Assembly: GCA_045592865.1 (NCBI GenBank)
Contig: JAZNVP010000056.1
Span: 1 to 27,897, forward strand
DNA from: RGIG9114 sp045592865
GTDB lineage: Bacteria > Bacillota > Clostridia > Oscillospirales > JAGBHD01
DNA: 27,897 bases
Direction of reading: 5' to 3'
Under the pieces are notes generated by a model. The model worked only from the letters and a program-made list of their open reading frames with translations, was not told the origin of the DNA and made no database searches. Numbering within the stretch: the stretch's first letter is position 1; every line of letters starts with the position of its first letter. Shown piece by piece: positions 6,448 to 14,479 of this stretch. Position numbers and translations under genes: made by a program.

Positions 6448-7314
6448 ATGAATAGTGCAAAGGAAACGCCGATCAGAGATATTCAGATTAAAATGTTGGA
6501 TATTTTGGTATATTTCGATAAATTTTGCAGAGAAAATGATTTAAAATATGCATTATGCGGAGGAACTGCGTTAGGGGCGGTTCGGCATAAAGGTTTTATT
6601 CCCTGGGATGATGACGTTGACGTTTTTATGCTCAGAGAGGACTATGAAAAACTTCAGGGCCTTTGGGTAAAGAATGCCGATACCGAAAGGTATTCTTGCG
6701 TTCGTTCAAACGAGTTTATAAATATTCACCACTCTGCAACCGAGATCAAGGACAATAACACGACCTTTATTAATAAGCACAGTGTTGATTCGGATATAAA
6801 CCACGGACTTATGATAGACGTTATTCCCATAGACGCTGTTGCCGAGGGTAAGCTTGGAAGAATTATTCAGATGATCAATTCGATGATCTACTGTTGCTTT
6901 AATTTTCAGAGACTCCCAGAGCATAAGGGAAAGGCGATCTATTATCTGACAAAAATCGCTTTAGGTGTTTTCAAATCACCCAAAACCAGATATAAAATCT
7001 GGAAGGGTGCAGAGAAAAGGCTTTCAAAGTATAAGGCAAAGGAGGGCGGTCTTGTCGCTTCTTTCGGTGAGGGCGCAACTATTATGAAGATGCGTTTCCC
7101 GACCGAATGGTTTTTAGAACCGGTTGAGCTTACCTTTGAGGGTTATATGCTGCCGATGCCGAAGGATTATGATGAGTATCTTAAAATAAGCTTTGGCGAT
7201 TATATGGCGCTTCCTCCCGAGGAGGACCGTATAGCGCGTCATAATGCGGTGTTTATCGACCTTGAAAACAGTTATAAAAAATATAAGGGTGTTCACTACT
7301 GCAAGGAGAATTAA
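6448..7314 (+). CDS. LicD family phosphotransferase (copy 1)
   Basis: A 288-residue LicD-family protein; relatives transfer phosphocholine or another phospho-alcohol from a CDP-activated donor to a sugar of a surface glycan. Start ATG 6448 follows GGAGG. Residues 34-62 hold the nucleotidyltransferase-fold signature: YALCGGTALGAVRHKGF, then IPWDDDVDVFM, with the metal-binding aspartates at 54-58. A second conserved block is LMIDVIPID. No signal peptide or obvious membrane helix is seen, so it likely works at the inner membrane face on lipid-linked repeat units. It is 28 bases after the epimerase. LicC-like partners lie 6 kb downstream. Ribitol-phosphate transfer is an alternative. Confidence 0.9.
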   Translation: MNSAKETPIRDIQIKMLDILVYFDKFCRENDLKYALCGGTALGAVRHKGFIPWDDDVDVFMLREDYEKLQGLWVKNADTERYSCVRSNEFINIHHSATEIKDNNTTFINKHSVDSDINHGLMIDVIPIDAVAEGKLGRIIQMINSMIYCCFNFQRLPEHKGKAIYYLTKIALGVFKSPKTRYKIWKGAEKRLSKYKAKEGGLVASFGEGATIMKMRFPTEWFLEPVELTFEGYMLPMPKDYDEYLKISFGDYMALPPEEDRIARHNAVFIDLENSYKKYKGVHYCKEN

Positions 7315-7337
7315 GTTTTATCAAGAGAGGAAATTCG

Positions 7338-8339
7338 ATGGCTGAGTTTGAGATTGACATAGTTGTGCCGTGGGTCGACGGATCTGACCCCGAATGGCTG
7401 AAAGAACGAAATGAATACAGACCTTCCGCTCAGTCGGACGGATCCAGTGCGCGTTATCGCGAATGGGGACTGTTTCAGTATTGGTTCAGGAGCATAGAGA
7501 AATATGCGCCTTGGGTGAGAAAGATCCATCTTATCACCTGGGGACATCTTCCGCCCTGGCTTAATACCGATCATCCGAAGCTTCACGTTGTTAATCACAA
7601 GGATTATATGCCGAAGGAATATCTACCAACCTTTAGCTCCCACGTTATAGAACTTAATATGCATCGCATACCTGACCTTTCTGAGAACTTTATTTATTTT
7701 AACGATGACGTTTATTTAGGAAGAGAGGTAACCCCCGAAGATTTCTTCGTTAACGGGCTTCCTTGTGATGCAGCGGTTATGGGAATGGTAAGGATAGCCG
7801 ATAATTTCAGTTTTTTACCGTATATAAACCTCAATATGCTGGGGCTTATTAATATGACTTTCTCTAAAAGGACTGCTTTAAAACAAAACTTTTTTAAATG
7901 GTTCAATCTCAAATACGGGAAGGATATGCTCTTTAATTTGTATTTGTTACCGGGAAGCTGTGTTACGGGATTTAAAAACTTTCACACCTGCGTTCCGTAT
8001 AACAAGAAAACGCTTGAAGAGGTTTGGGAAAAATTCCCTGAGGAGTGTCATAACACCTGCCTTAACCGTTTTCGCAGCAGAGAGGACATTAATCAGTATC
8101 TCTTCAGATATTACCGATTAATGAAGGGTGAGTTTACACCCCACAAACCTAACAGCAGTTATCTTACGCTGGGTGCAGATAGCACTGAGACGGTTGAAAA
8201 GGTTCTCAAGAGTCTAAAATATAAGGTCGTTTGTGTTAACGACGACCCGATGAGTTGCGATTTTGAAACCGAACAGAAGAAAACAGTTAAAATTTTTGAA
8301 GAGGTTTTCCCTGAAATCAGTCAGTTTGAGAAACAGTGA
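7338..8339 (+). CDS. Stealth family protein (capsule sugar-phosphate transferase)
   Basis: Stealth proteins transfer a hexose-1-phosphate from a UDP-sugar, creating phosphodiester-linked glycans. In this 333-residue protein conserved region 1 is IDIVVPWVDGSD (residues 6-17). Region 2 spans about 39-124, with RYREWGLFQYWFRS, KIHLIT, YLPTFSSHVIE and FIYFNDDVYLG. Later conserved segments follow, including the His-rich part near NFHTCVPY. It is the compact form without added domains. Start ATG 7338 follows GAGAGG. Its presence beside LicD genes indicates a polymer with phosphodiester bonds in the backbone or side chains; that is inference from the families. Confidence 0.9.
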   Translation: MAEFEIDIVVPWVDGSDPEWLKERNEYRPSAQSDGSSARYREWGLFQYWFRSIEKYAPWVRKIHLITWGHLPPWLNTDHPKLHVVNHKDYMPKEYLPTFSSHVIELNMHRIPDLSENFIYFNDDVYLGREVTPEDFFVNGLPCDAAVMGMVRIADNFSFLPYINLNMLGLINMTFSKRTALKQNFFKWFNLKYGKDMLFNLYLLPGSCVTGFKNFHTCVPYNKKTLEEVWEKFPEECHNTCLNRFRSREDINQYLFRYYRLMKGEFTPHKPNSSYLTLGADSTETVEKVLKSLKYKVVCVNDDPMSCDFETEQKKTVKIFEEVFPEISQFEKQ

Positions 8340-8368
8340 GTTTTTGAACGGAGGCTTGTTAGCAAATA

Positions 8369-9913
8369 ATGGAACTTGCCAGAACTAAAAATGCATTTCG
8401 TAATACACTTTGGGGCGCATTTTATCGCTTGATAGCGTTAATAGGCCCGTTCGTTATAAAAACAATAATAATAAAAAGCATCAGTATGGAATACAGTGGG
8501 CTTAACACCCTTTTTAATTCCATATTAACGGTGCTGAACCTTGCTAATCTTGGTTTTAGCAGTTCGCTCGTTTACACTATGTATGATGCGGTGGCAAAAG
8601 AGGATAACGCCGCAATCTGCGCAATGCTTAACTTCTTCAGAAAGATTTATAGAATTATAGGTCTTGTTATCTTGGGAATGGGCCTTGCGGTTATGCCGTT
8701 TCTGCCGAATTTGGTAGGAAATGAGTGTCCTCCTGATGCAAACCTTTATGTGATGTGGGCCCTTTATTTATCCGCGACCGTTTTAGACTACGTTCTTTTC
8801 GGATACGTTAACGCTATTTTTTCTGCATACCAGAGGGAAGACACAAAGCTAAAAATAATGGTTGTTAGATATGCCTTTCAGTATGTTTTGCAGATAGTTA
8901 TTCTTGCAGTTTTCAAAAACTATTATCTCTACCTTATTACGTTACCTTTAATGGTAATCCCAAACAGTATCGCGTTATACATGGCTGCAAAAAAGCAGTA
9001 TCCCGATATAAAATGCGTTGGAACGCCTAGTGATGAACTGAAAAAGAGCGTTTACCACAGAGTTAAGACCCTGTTTGGACACAAGGTTGGAAACACGTTG
9101 ATGGTCAACGTTGACAGTATTCTGATCTCGTCATTTTTAGGACTTTCGCTTCAGGCGCTTTTCAGCAACTATTTCTATATTGTAACGGCGGTTAACGGTG
9201 TTGTTGAGATAATAACAACGGGTTGTCTTGCGGGTATAGGTAATAAACTGATAATAGATTCAAAAGAGGTCAACCATAAGCTGTTCCTTAATTTGACTTA
9301 CGGTTGGGTAGCACTTATCGGTATGTGCGCGGCTTGTATGCTTTGCCTATTCCAACCCTTTATCGGTGGAATCTGGATAGGTCAAGAGGGACTTCTTGAT
9401 GATAAATTTGTGTTGTTTTTAACCATGTTTTTCTATACCTGGATGTTCAGGATAATGCAGCTTACCTACAGAGATGCATCGGGGCTTTGGACTAAGGACT
9501 GGTTAAAGCCATACGTTTCGATGGTGCTAAAGCTTGTTTTCAGTATCATACTGATAAAATTAACCAATAATATTATCGGCGCTTTAATTCCGACGATACT
9601 TATTATGATTTTTGTTTACTTCCCTTGGGAAGCAAAGGTATTATATAACAATTTGTTCGACAGAAGTTGGCTTGTGTATCTCAAGAAGATCATTATATAC
9701 ACAGGTATAAACGCTATCGGATGCGCAATATGTTATTTTGTTGCAATTAACGTTGCACCAGGTAATACGTTAGTAACGTTTTTACTCCGTCTGATAACGG
9801 TTTGTGTTATATTCCCTGCGTTATGGGTTATAACAACCTTTAAAACAGATGAATTCAAGTTTATGCTCGGCAAGGCGAAGTCTCTGTTGCCGAATCTAAC
9901 AAAAACAAAGTGA
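8369..9913 (+). CDS. Polysaccharide flippase (Wzx/MATE-like oligosaccharide exporter)
   Basis: A 514-residue integral membrane protein with about 12-14 hydrophobic segments across its length. The N-terminal pattern (ARTKNAFRNTLWGAFYRLI, then IIIKSISMEYSGLNTLFNSIL) is typical of Firmicute polysaccharide flippases. It would move the undecaprenyl-linked repeat unit across the membrane. The GGAGG site (8350-8354) is 14 bases from ATG 8369, longer than usual. An in-frame stop at 8360-8362 excludes an earlier start, so low translation efficiency is possible. It lies between the Stealth and polymerase-like genes, the normal setting for Wzx. Confidence 0.88.
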   Translation: MELARTKNAFRNTLWGAFYRLIALIGPFVIKTIIIKSISMEYSGLNTLFNSILTVLNLANLGFSSSLVYTMYDAVAKEDNAAICAMLNFFRKIYRIIGLVILGMGLAVMPFLPNLVGNECPPDANLYVMWALYLSATVLDYVLFGYVNAIFSAYQREDTKLKIMVVRYAFQYVLQIVILAVFKNYYLYLITLPLMVIPNSIALYMAAKKQYPDIKCVGTPSDELKKSVYHRVKTLFGHKVGNTLMVNVDSILISSFLGLSLQALFSNYFYIVTAVNGVVEIITTGCLAGIGNKLIIDSKEVNHKLFLNLTYGWVALIGMCAACMLCLFQPFIGGIWIGQEGLLDDKFVLFLTMFFYTWMFRIMQLTYRDASGLWTKDWLKPYVSMVLKLVFSIILIKLTNNIIGALIPTILIMIFVYFPWEAKVLYNNLFDRSWLVYLKKIIIYTGINAIGCAICYFVAINVAPGNTLVTFLLRLITVCVIFPALWVITTFKTDEFKFMLGKAKSLLPNLTKTK

Positions 9914-9962
9914 GGAGAGTTAACCTGTTTTTCAGGATAATTTAAAGAAAAGGATTAAATGG

Positions 9963-11384
9963 ATGGATACTACTTCTAATAGCAGGAATAATAGAGCATC
10001 GATTCTTAGAAGAATAATAGAACCGCGCAGAAGTTATTATGTTTTGGACATAATAAACCTCATTTTTGTTGCGGTTACTCTTATGTTCCAGATGCTTATT
10101 CAGATTTCCCCTATAATGAGTTTCGTCGCTAAAACTCCCTTTTACAGTTTGCAGACCTATCTTGGAATAATTGGCGGAATACTCATTGTTGTAGACGTGT
10201 TTACAGCTAAACGCTTGTGGCAAGGTAAGTATAGTATATTGCTTTTTGGTATTTGTGCGTTAGTGGCTGTGTCCTCGTTGAGAATGCTTTCTTATGGGGT
10301 ATCGGAAAATATATTCATTTTTTGTTGGACAACCATATATTTTGCAATTTTTTATTCTTGCTCTTACAGAACCTATAATGAAAAAATGAAAAAAGCAATG
10401 AGCGTTATATTCGTAGTGTTCCTTGCTATTTGGCTTATTGCTTGTTTGGTGTCTTTCTTTCAGTTTTTTAACGGAATTGGCTATTATAAAGTTATAAATC
10501 CGCTTTCGAAAGATCCGAGTGCGTTTCGACAAGGGTATATAGATAATCGCTTGTTCGGAATTTTTGGAACACTTAATCATGCTGCATATATTAGCGCATA
10601 TTTCTTCTTTATATGTTGTATAAAGGCTATAAAAACCGAAAATAAAACGGCTAAAGTTTTGCTTTATGTTTCAAGTTTAGTTTTGATTTCTCACATTGTT
10701 TTGAGCAAATCAAGGAGTGCTATAATATCCATATTGGCCGGAATGTTTATTCTGGGGTGGATATTTATCCGTGATCAGTATTTCAAAACGGGATGGAAGC
10801 AGATAGTTTTCTCTATAGTTTCGGTAATTCTAGCCATTATAGTTTTGATCGGCGGAGTATATAGCAGTGTGTTGCTCAGAAAAGAGCTTGAAGGCGACGT
10901 TTCTAATGGCCGAACGACTATCTGGTCAGATTATATTTCAATTCACGAGGATATCGGGTTAACGGGTCTCTCTCCCGGAAACTATATGTGGCACATACTT
11001 AAAAATCATGAAGACCTATATATAGTTGAAGATACGAAGGAAACCTATCCGGAAAAATATCAAGCAGGTATAATATACCATCCGCATAACGGTTTTTTAT
11101 ACGTTTACGTTAGCACAGGAATTATAGGCGCTCTTCTCATTGCTGCCTTTATTGTTCTTTGCTTAATTAGAGTTATAAAAAAACTTGTTAGCGGAACGCC
11201 TGTTTCTGATTTGTTTGTATATTCATTGGTGATAGTTGCCATAGGTGCAATTTCTGCGGTCTTTGATACGGCTCTGTTCTTCCAAAACAATCCGCATTCC
11301 TCTGTCTTTTGGATCGCTCTTGGCTTGCTTATGAAGGAGAGCACGAGAAAGAAAACCAATGAGTTAGAAAACACTGAAAATTAG
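9963..11384 (+). CDS. O-antigen ligase/polymerase family membrane protein (Wzy-like)
   Basis: A 473-residue protein with about ten or more transmembrane segments and a large extracytoplasmic loop around residues 310-375. That loop contains the conserved YHPHNGFLYVYVSTGIIGALL pattern of the Wzy_C/O-antigen ligase family. It would polymerise lipid-linked repeat units or ligate the glycan at the outer face. Start ATG 9963 is preceded by AAAGGAT; an overlapping ATG at 9959 is out of frame. The gene is richer in A+T and in TAT/ATA codons than its neighbours, as often seen for polymerases in capsule clusters, which may reflect exchange between strains (inference). Confidence 0.85.
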   Translation: MDTTSNSRNNRASILRRIIEPRRSYYVLDIINLIFVAVTLMFQMLIQISPIMSFVAKTPFYSLQTYLGIIGGILIVVDVFTAKRLWQGKYSILLFGICALVAVSSLRMLSYGVSENIFIFCWTTIYFAIFYSCSYRTYNEKMKKAMSVIFVVFLAIWLIACLVSFFQFFNGIGYYKVINPLSKDPSAFRQGYIDNRLFGIFGTLNHAAYISAYFFFICCIKAIKTENKTAKVLLYVSSLVLISHIVLSKSRSAIISILAGMFILGWIFIRDQYFKTGWKQIVFSIVSVILAIIVLIGGVYSSVLLRKELEGDVSNGRTTIWSDYISIHEDIGLTGLSPGNYMWHILKNHEDLYIVEDTKETYPEKYQAGIIYHPHNGFLYVYVSTGIIGALLIAAFIVLCLIRVIKKLVSGTPVSDLFVYSLVIVAIGAISAVFDTALFFQNNPHSSVFWIALGLLMKESTRKKTNELENTEN

Positions 11385-11421
11385 ATGTTATATTAATAGT
11401 TTTTATAAAGGTTGGGTTGAG

Positions 11422-12375
11422 ATGTTAGCTAAACTTAAAAAAATGATATCAACAAGAAACGTTATGCACAATACTCCCGAGATGGGACAGTTCAGACACA
11501 TAACAGATGAAGAGGTTAAAGAACTTCAGGTCGTTATGCTTCAGATGGTTAAAGACGTTGCTGCAGTTTGTGAAAAACACGGTATATGCTATATGTCTGA
11601 TGGCGGAACGGCTTTAGGTTCGGTTCGCCATAAGGGATTTATTCCTTGGGATGATGACGTTGACCTTCTTATGCCCAGAGACGACCTTAATCGTTTCACC
11701 GAGATCTTCGATGAGGAACTCGGTGATAAATATGAGCTTGTAACCCCTAACTCGAAAGGCCATAAGGTAGCATCCTTAATAACCGAGATTTATGCGAAGA
11801 ATACATATAAACCGAGCATTCATAATCTTGATATGGATCTTCCTCAGGGTGTTATGATCGATATTTTCCCGATCGAATATGCACCCACAAACGCGTTTGT
11901 CAGAAAGATAAAGGGAACGACCGCTATGATACTTCAGTATATCGCGGTTTCCTCAACCTTTTACAGACTCTATAAAACTCCTAAAAAGAAGGCGTTTTTC
12001 TATCAGACGAAGGAGGGCAAATTTAACTACAGATTCAGAATGTTCATCGGTTTCTTGTTCTCATTCAGAGGATATGAGAAATGGTGCAATACTTTTGATA
12101 GGTTTGTCAGAGGTAAGAAGGATACGGGTCTTTGGTGTATTCCTACAGACGTTGGACACTATTTCGGACACCTTATGCCGAAAGAAGTGTTTTATCCGCC
12201 CTTTAAGGGTCCGTTTGAGGATATGGAGGTTATGCTCCCTCACGATATTCACGCGTATCTCGTTAACGCTTACGGCGATTATATGTGGATTCCGCCCGTG
12301 GAGCAGAGAGAAAAGCATTGGACTGCAGGGTTTAATATGAAGTCTTCAGAGCCGGATTCTGTTAGCGAGGAATAG
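11422..12375 (+). CDS. LicD family phosphotransferase (copy 2)
   Basis: A 317-residue second LicD homologue. The signature is YMSDGGTALGSVRHKGF then IPWDDDVDLLMPRDD, with aspartates at 77-81. The second block reads GVMIDIFPIEY. Compared with copy 1 it has about 20 extra N-terminal residues and a longer middle part with LFSFRGYEKW. The C-terminal DYMWIPP motif corresponds to DYMALPP in copy 1. Two divergent LicD proteins in one operon suggest two acceptor sugars or two phospho-substituents. The ribosome site (AAAGGTTGGG) is weak. Only 3 bases separate its stop from the next start. Confidence 0.9.
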   Translation: MLAKLKKMISTRNVMHNTPEMGQFRHITDEEVKELQVVMLQMVKDVAAVCEKHGICYMSDGGTALGSVRHKGFIPWDDDVDLLMPRDDLNRFTEIFDEELGDKYELVTPNSKGHKVASLITEIYAKNTYKPSIHNLDMDLPQGVMIDIFPIEYAPTNAFVRKIKGTTAMILQYIAVSSTFYRLYKTPKKKAFFYQTKEGKFNYRFRMFIGFLFSFRGYEKWCNTFDRFVRGKKDTGLWCIPTDVGHYFGHLMPKEVFYPPFKGPFEDMEVMLPHDIHAYLVNAYGDYMWIPPVEQREKHWTAGFNMKSSEPDSVSEE

Positions 12376-12378
12376 GGT

Positions 12379-13359
12379 ATGCCGGATCCTGTAACGCATT
12401 TCTGTTTCGGTCAGGATGTTTTGAAGGAACTATCTGAAGATACGGTGTCAAAAATCGACCTTGATATTTTCGGAAGAGCTCTTCAAGGTCCCGATTCTCT
12501 TTCAACAATCGGATTTTTCGGCGGTAAAAATAAGAAGTTCTCGGTCAGAAATACGGTTATGCACAAGCAAAAAACGGGAGCCTTTTTAACGGCGCTTGAA
12601 AAAGAGACCGAAAAAACCAAGTTATCAGAGTTGTTTTCCCTGCTTGTCGGTATGGTTTGCCACTATTCCTTAGACAGAACGGCACATCCCTACATAATTT
12701 GCAAGGCGGGGGATTACGACGGAACGGAAGAGACCTATCATCTTAGAAGCGGACACGTAAGACTTGAGCATTCGATAGACTGTTATTTTATCAGAACCCG
12801 ATATAAAAAGACGCCTTGGCGATTTTCGGTTACCGATAGAATTCTTTGTTTGAAAAAGCTTCCCGAAGTGTTGAGGGCTCCGCTTGACAGAGTTTTTAAC
12901 GAGGTTTACGGTTGGGTTGACGGCTTCGACGTTTTCAACAAGAGCCTTAGAGACGAGCGTCTTTTTTACAGGCTGATGCAGGATCCGATAGGACTTGTTC
13001 ATTACTCACTCAGACCGCTAAGCTTTGGTAAAACTCGGTTTTGTATGTTTTCTTATTACAGAAGAGACACCGATAGCAGACGGGTTGATTATATGAATGA
13101 GAAGCATCTTTTGTGGCACCATCCTTTTGATAACAGCATAGAGTCGAGGGATAGTTTTTTTGATCTTTATGATAAGGCTAAGAACGATGCTTTAGAAATG
13201 ATTAATAACTGTTACAGAGCGGTTTATCTTGGCGAGAATATGGAGAATATTTTCGGTAATTCAAGTTACTCAACGGGGCTGGACGTTTCGGCTCCCGAGA
13301 ATGAGAATAAACCTGTTTTTGAACCGCTTTGCTACGGGCATAAATATTGGAATAATTAA
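12379..13359 (+). CDS. Zinc-dependent phospholipase C family protein
   Basis: A 326-residue homologue of the zinc PLC fold (as in Clostridium perfringens alpha-toxin), with candidate ligands in the right order: His7, Asp39 (GPD), His62, His95-x3-Asp99-x3-His103 (HYSLDRTAHPY), and His126-x3-Glu130 (GHVRLEHS). It has no signal peptide, no C-terminal C2/PLAT domain and no membrane segment, so it is predicted intracellular, as for many short Firmicute members. Family members hydrolyse phosphocholine-type esters, which fits the LicC/LicD context; a role in trimming or recycling phosphocholine is inference. Start ATG 12379 has GCGAGG eight bases upstream, and its stop overlaps an ATG of the next frame (TAATG). 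Confidence 0.82.
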   Translation: MPDPVTHFCFGQDVLKELSEDTVSKIDLDIFGRALQGPDSLSTIGFFGGKNKKFSVRNTVMHKQKTGAFLTALEKETEKTKLSELFSLLVGMVCHYSLDRTAHPYIICKAGDYDGTEETYHLRSGHVRLEHSIDCYFIRTRYKKTPWRFSVTDRILCLKKLPEVLRAPLDRVFNEVYGWVDGFDVFNKSLRDERLFYRLMQDPIGLVHYSLRPLSFGKTRFCMFSYYRRDTDSRRVDYMNEKHLLWHHPFDNSIESRDSFFDLYDKAKNDALEMINNCYRAVYLGENMENIFGNSSYSTGLDVSAPENENKPVFEPLCYGHKYWNN

Positions 13360-13388
13360 TGAAAGGTCAGTTTCAGGGGGATAAAGAG

Positions 13389-14285
13389 ATGACAGAAAAA
13401 AAGTTTAAGGTTTTGGTTGCGCTGGAGAAAACTGCGGACGTTGTTTCCAAAGAAGAACTTGCAAAAGAAACCGAAATTAATATAGAAGAGGTTCTAACTA
13501 TTTTAAAAGAGTTAGAAGAAAACAATTTAGTTTGTGGAGGTAAGATTACCGAAAACGGAGTCAAGGCTCTCGAGCCCTACAAAACCAAAAGAGCGGTTTT
13601 CATTGCTGCAGGGTTCGGTTCGCGACTTCGCCCGGTTACCTTCGAGACCCCCAAGCCTTTGGTTAAGGTTAACGGAACGAGAATAATTGATACCCTTATT
13701 GATGGGGTTATGTCGGCTGGGATAGACGAGATTTACGTTGTTTGCGGATATTTAGGGGAACAGTTTGAAACTCTTAAGGAAAAGTATCCGAACATAACAT
13801 TAGTAACAAACAATATGTATACTGAGGCAAACAATATTTCTTCGGCATACCTTATGAGACATAATCTGAAGAATGCTTATATTCTTGAGGCAGATCTGCT
13901 GCTTCACAATAAAGGTATATTCGACAAATATATTTACAGATCCTGCTATCTTGGAATACCGACCGACGAAACGGACGACTGGTATTTCAAAACAAATTCC
14001 GAGGGCGTTATAAATGAACTTGGTATAGGATCGAAAGACTGTTACAGAATGCTCGGAATATCCTATTGGGATGAACATGATGGTGGCACACTCCCTGAGC
14101 ATATAGAAAAGACCTTCAATATGCCCGGAGGAAAAGACGAAGACTGGTGCTACGTTCCGCTGGTTAGCTTTAAGGACAGTTACAAGGTTCACGTCAGAAC
14201 CTGCAAGGATGGGGATATACAAGAAATCGACACTTTCGACGAGCTTTGTGCCGTTGACCCGTCCTATAATTCATACCGTAAATAA
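13389..14285 (+). CDS. Winged-helix/LicC-like phosphocholine cytidylyltransferase fusion (copy 1)
   Basis: A 298-residue protein. Residues 1-64 are a winged helix (SKEELAKETEINIEEVLTIL, then a wing KITENGVKALEPY). Residues 68-298 are a LicC-type nucleotidyltransferase that would make a CDP-activated amino-alcohol from CTP and its phosphate ester. The signature AAGFGSRLRPVTFETPKPL (73-91) is canonical. LicC-like landmarks follow: GYLGEQF, NNISSAYL, ILEADLLL, DDWYF (the Trp expected near the choline site), GISYWD and IQEIDTFDEL. I chose ATG 13389 for AGGGGG at 13375-13380; ATG 13359 overlaps the previous stop without a ribosome site. It is the last gene of the operon. Whether the winged helix binds DNA is unknown. 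Confidence 0.85.
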   Translation: MTEKKFKVLVALEKTADVVSKEELAKETEINIEEVLTILKELEENNLVCGGKITENGVKALEPYKTKRAVFIAAGFGSRLRPVTFETPKPLVKVNGTRIIDTLIDGVMSAGIDEIYVVCGYLGEQFETLKEKYPNITLVTNNMYTEANNISSAYLMRHNLKNAYILEADLLLHNKGIFDKYIYRSCYLGIPTDETDDWYFKTNSEGVINELGIGSKDCYRMLGISYWDEHDGGTLPEHIEKTFNMPGGKDEDWCYVPLVSFKDSYKVHVRTCKDGDIQEIDTFDELCAVDPSYNSYRK

Positions 14286-14302
14286 TTTTTTGGAACAAAT
14301 TT

Positions 14303-14342
14303 CCGCCTTTTAAACCTATTGGTTCAGAAGGCGGTTTTTTGT
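14303..14342 (+). terminator. Rho-independent terminator of the glycan operon
   Basis: Outer stem CCGCCTT (14303-14309) with AAGGCGG (14328-14334), inner stem AACC/GGTT around a TATT loop, then six or more T from 14335. It splits the cytidylyltransferase pair into two transcription units. Confidence 0.88.
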
Positions 14343-14405
14343 ATATTATTACAATTTAATTGGTTTTAACAACAAAAAACTATACAACCGACATAATTAT
14401 GCGTA

Positions 14406-14421
14406 AACATATTGACATGTT
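14406..14421. promoter_or_regulatory. Inverted repeat overlapping the -35 box, possible operator
   Basis: AACAT (14406-14410) and ATGTT (14417-14421) flank ATTGAC, covering the -35 hexamer of the downstream promoter. A bound protein would block polymerase. The fused winged-helix proteins are candidate binders; this is speculative and the repeat is short. Confidence 0.25.
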
Positions 14422-14440
14422 CCAAATCGTGTGTTAAAAT
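14412..14440 (+). promoter_or_regulatory. Promoter of the second cytidylyltransferase/ABC importer unit
   Basis: TTGACA (14412-14417), 17 nt, TAAAAT (14435-14440) with extended TGT. Predicted start near 14447. One of the strongest promoter matches in the window. Confidence 0.8.
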
Positions 14441-14479
14441 AGCGAATATGAACAAAACGGAAGGGAGGGGAAAGGAAAA

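Noticed and set aside
8356..8358. TTG as an alternative flippase start closer to the ribosome site
   Set aside because: Out of frame with the gene; an in-frame stop lies at 8360-8362.
9963..11384. Evidence of a mobile element around the A+T-rich polymerase gene
   Set aside because: No transposase, terminal inverted repeats or target duplications were visible; composition alone is weak.
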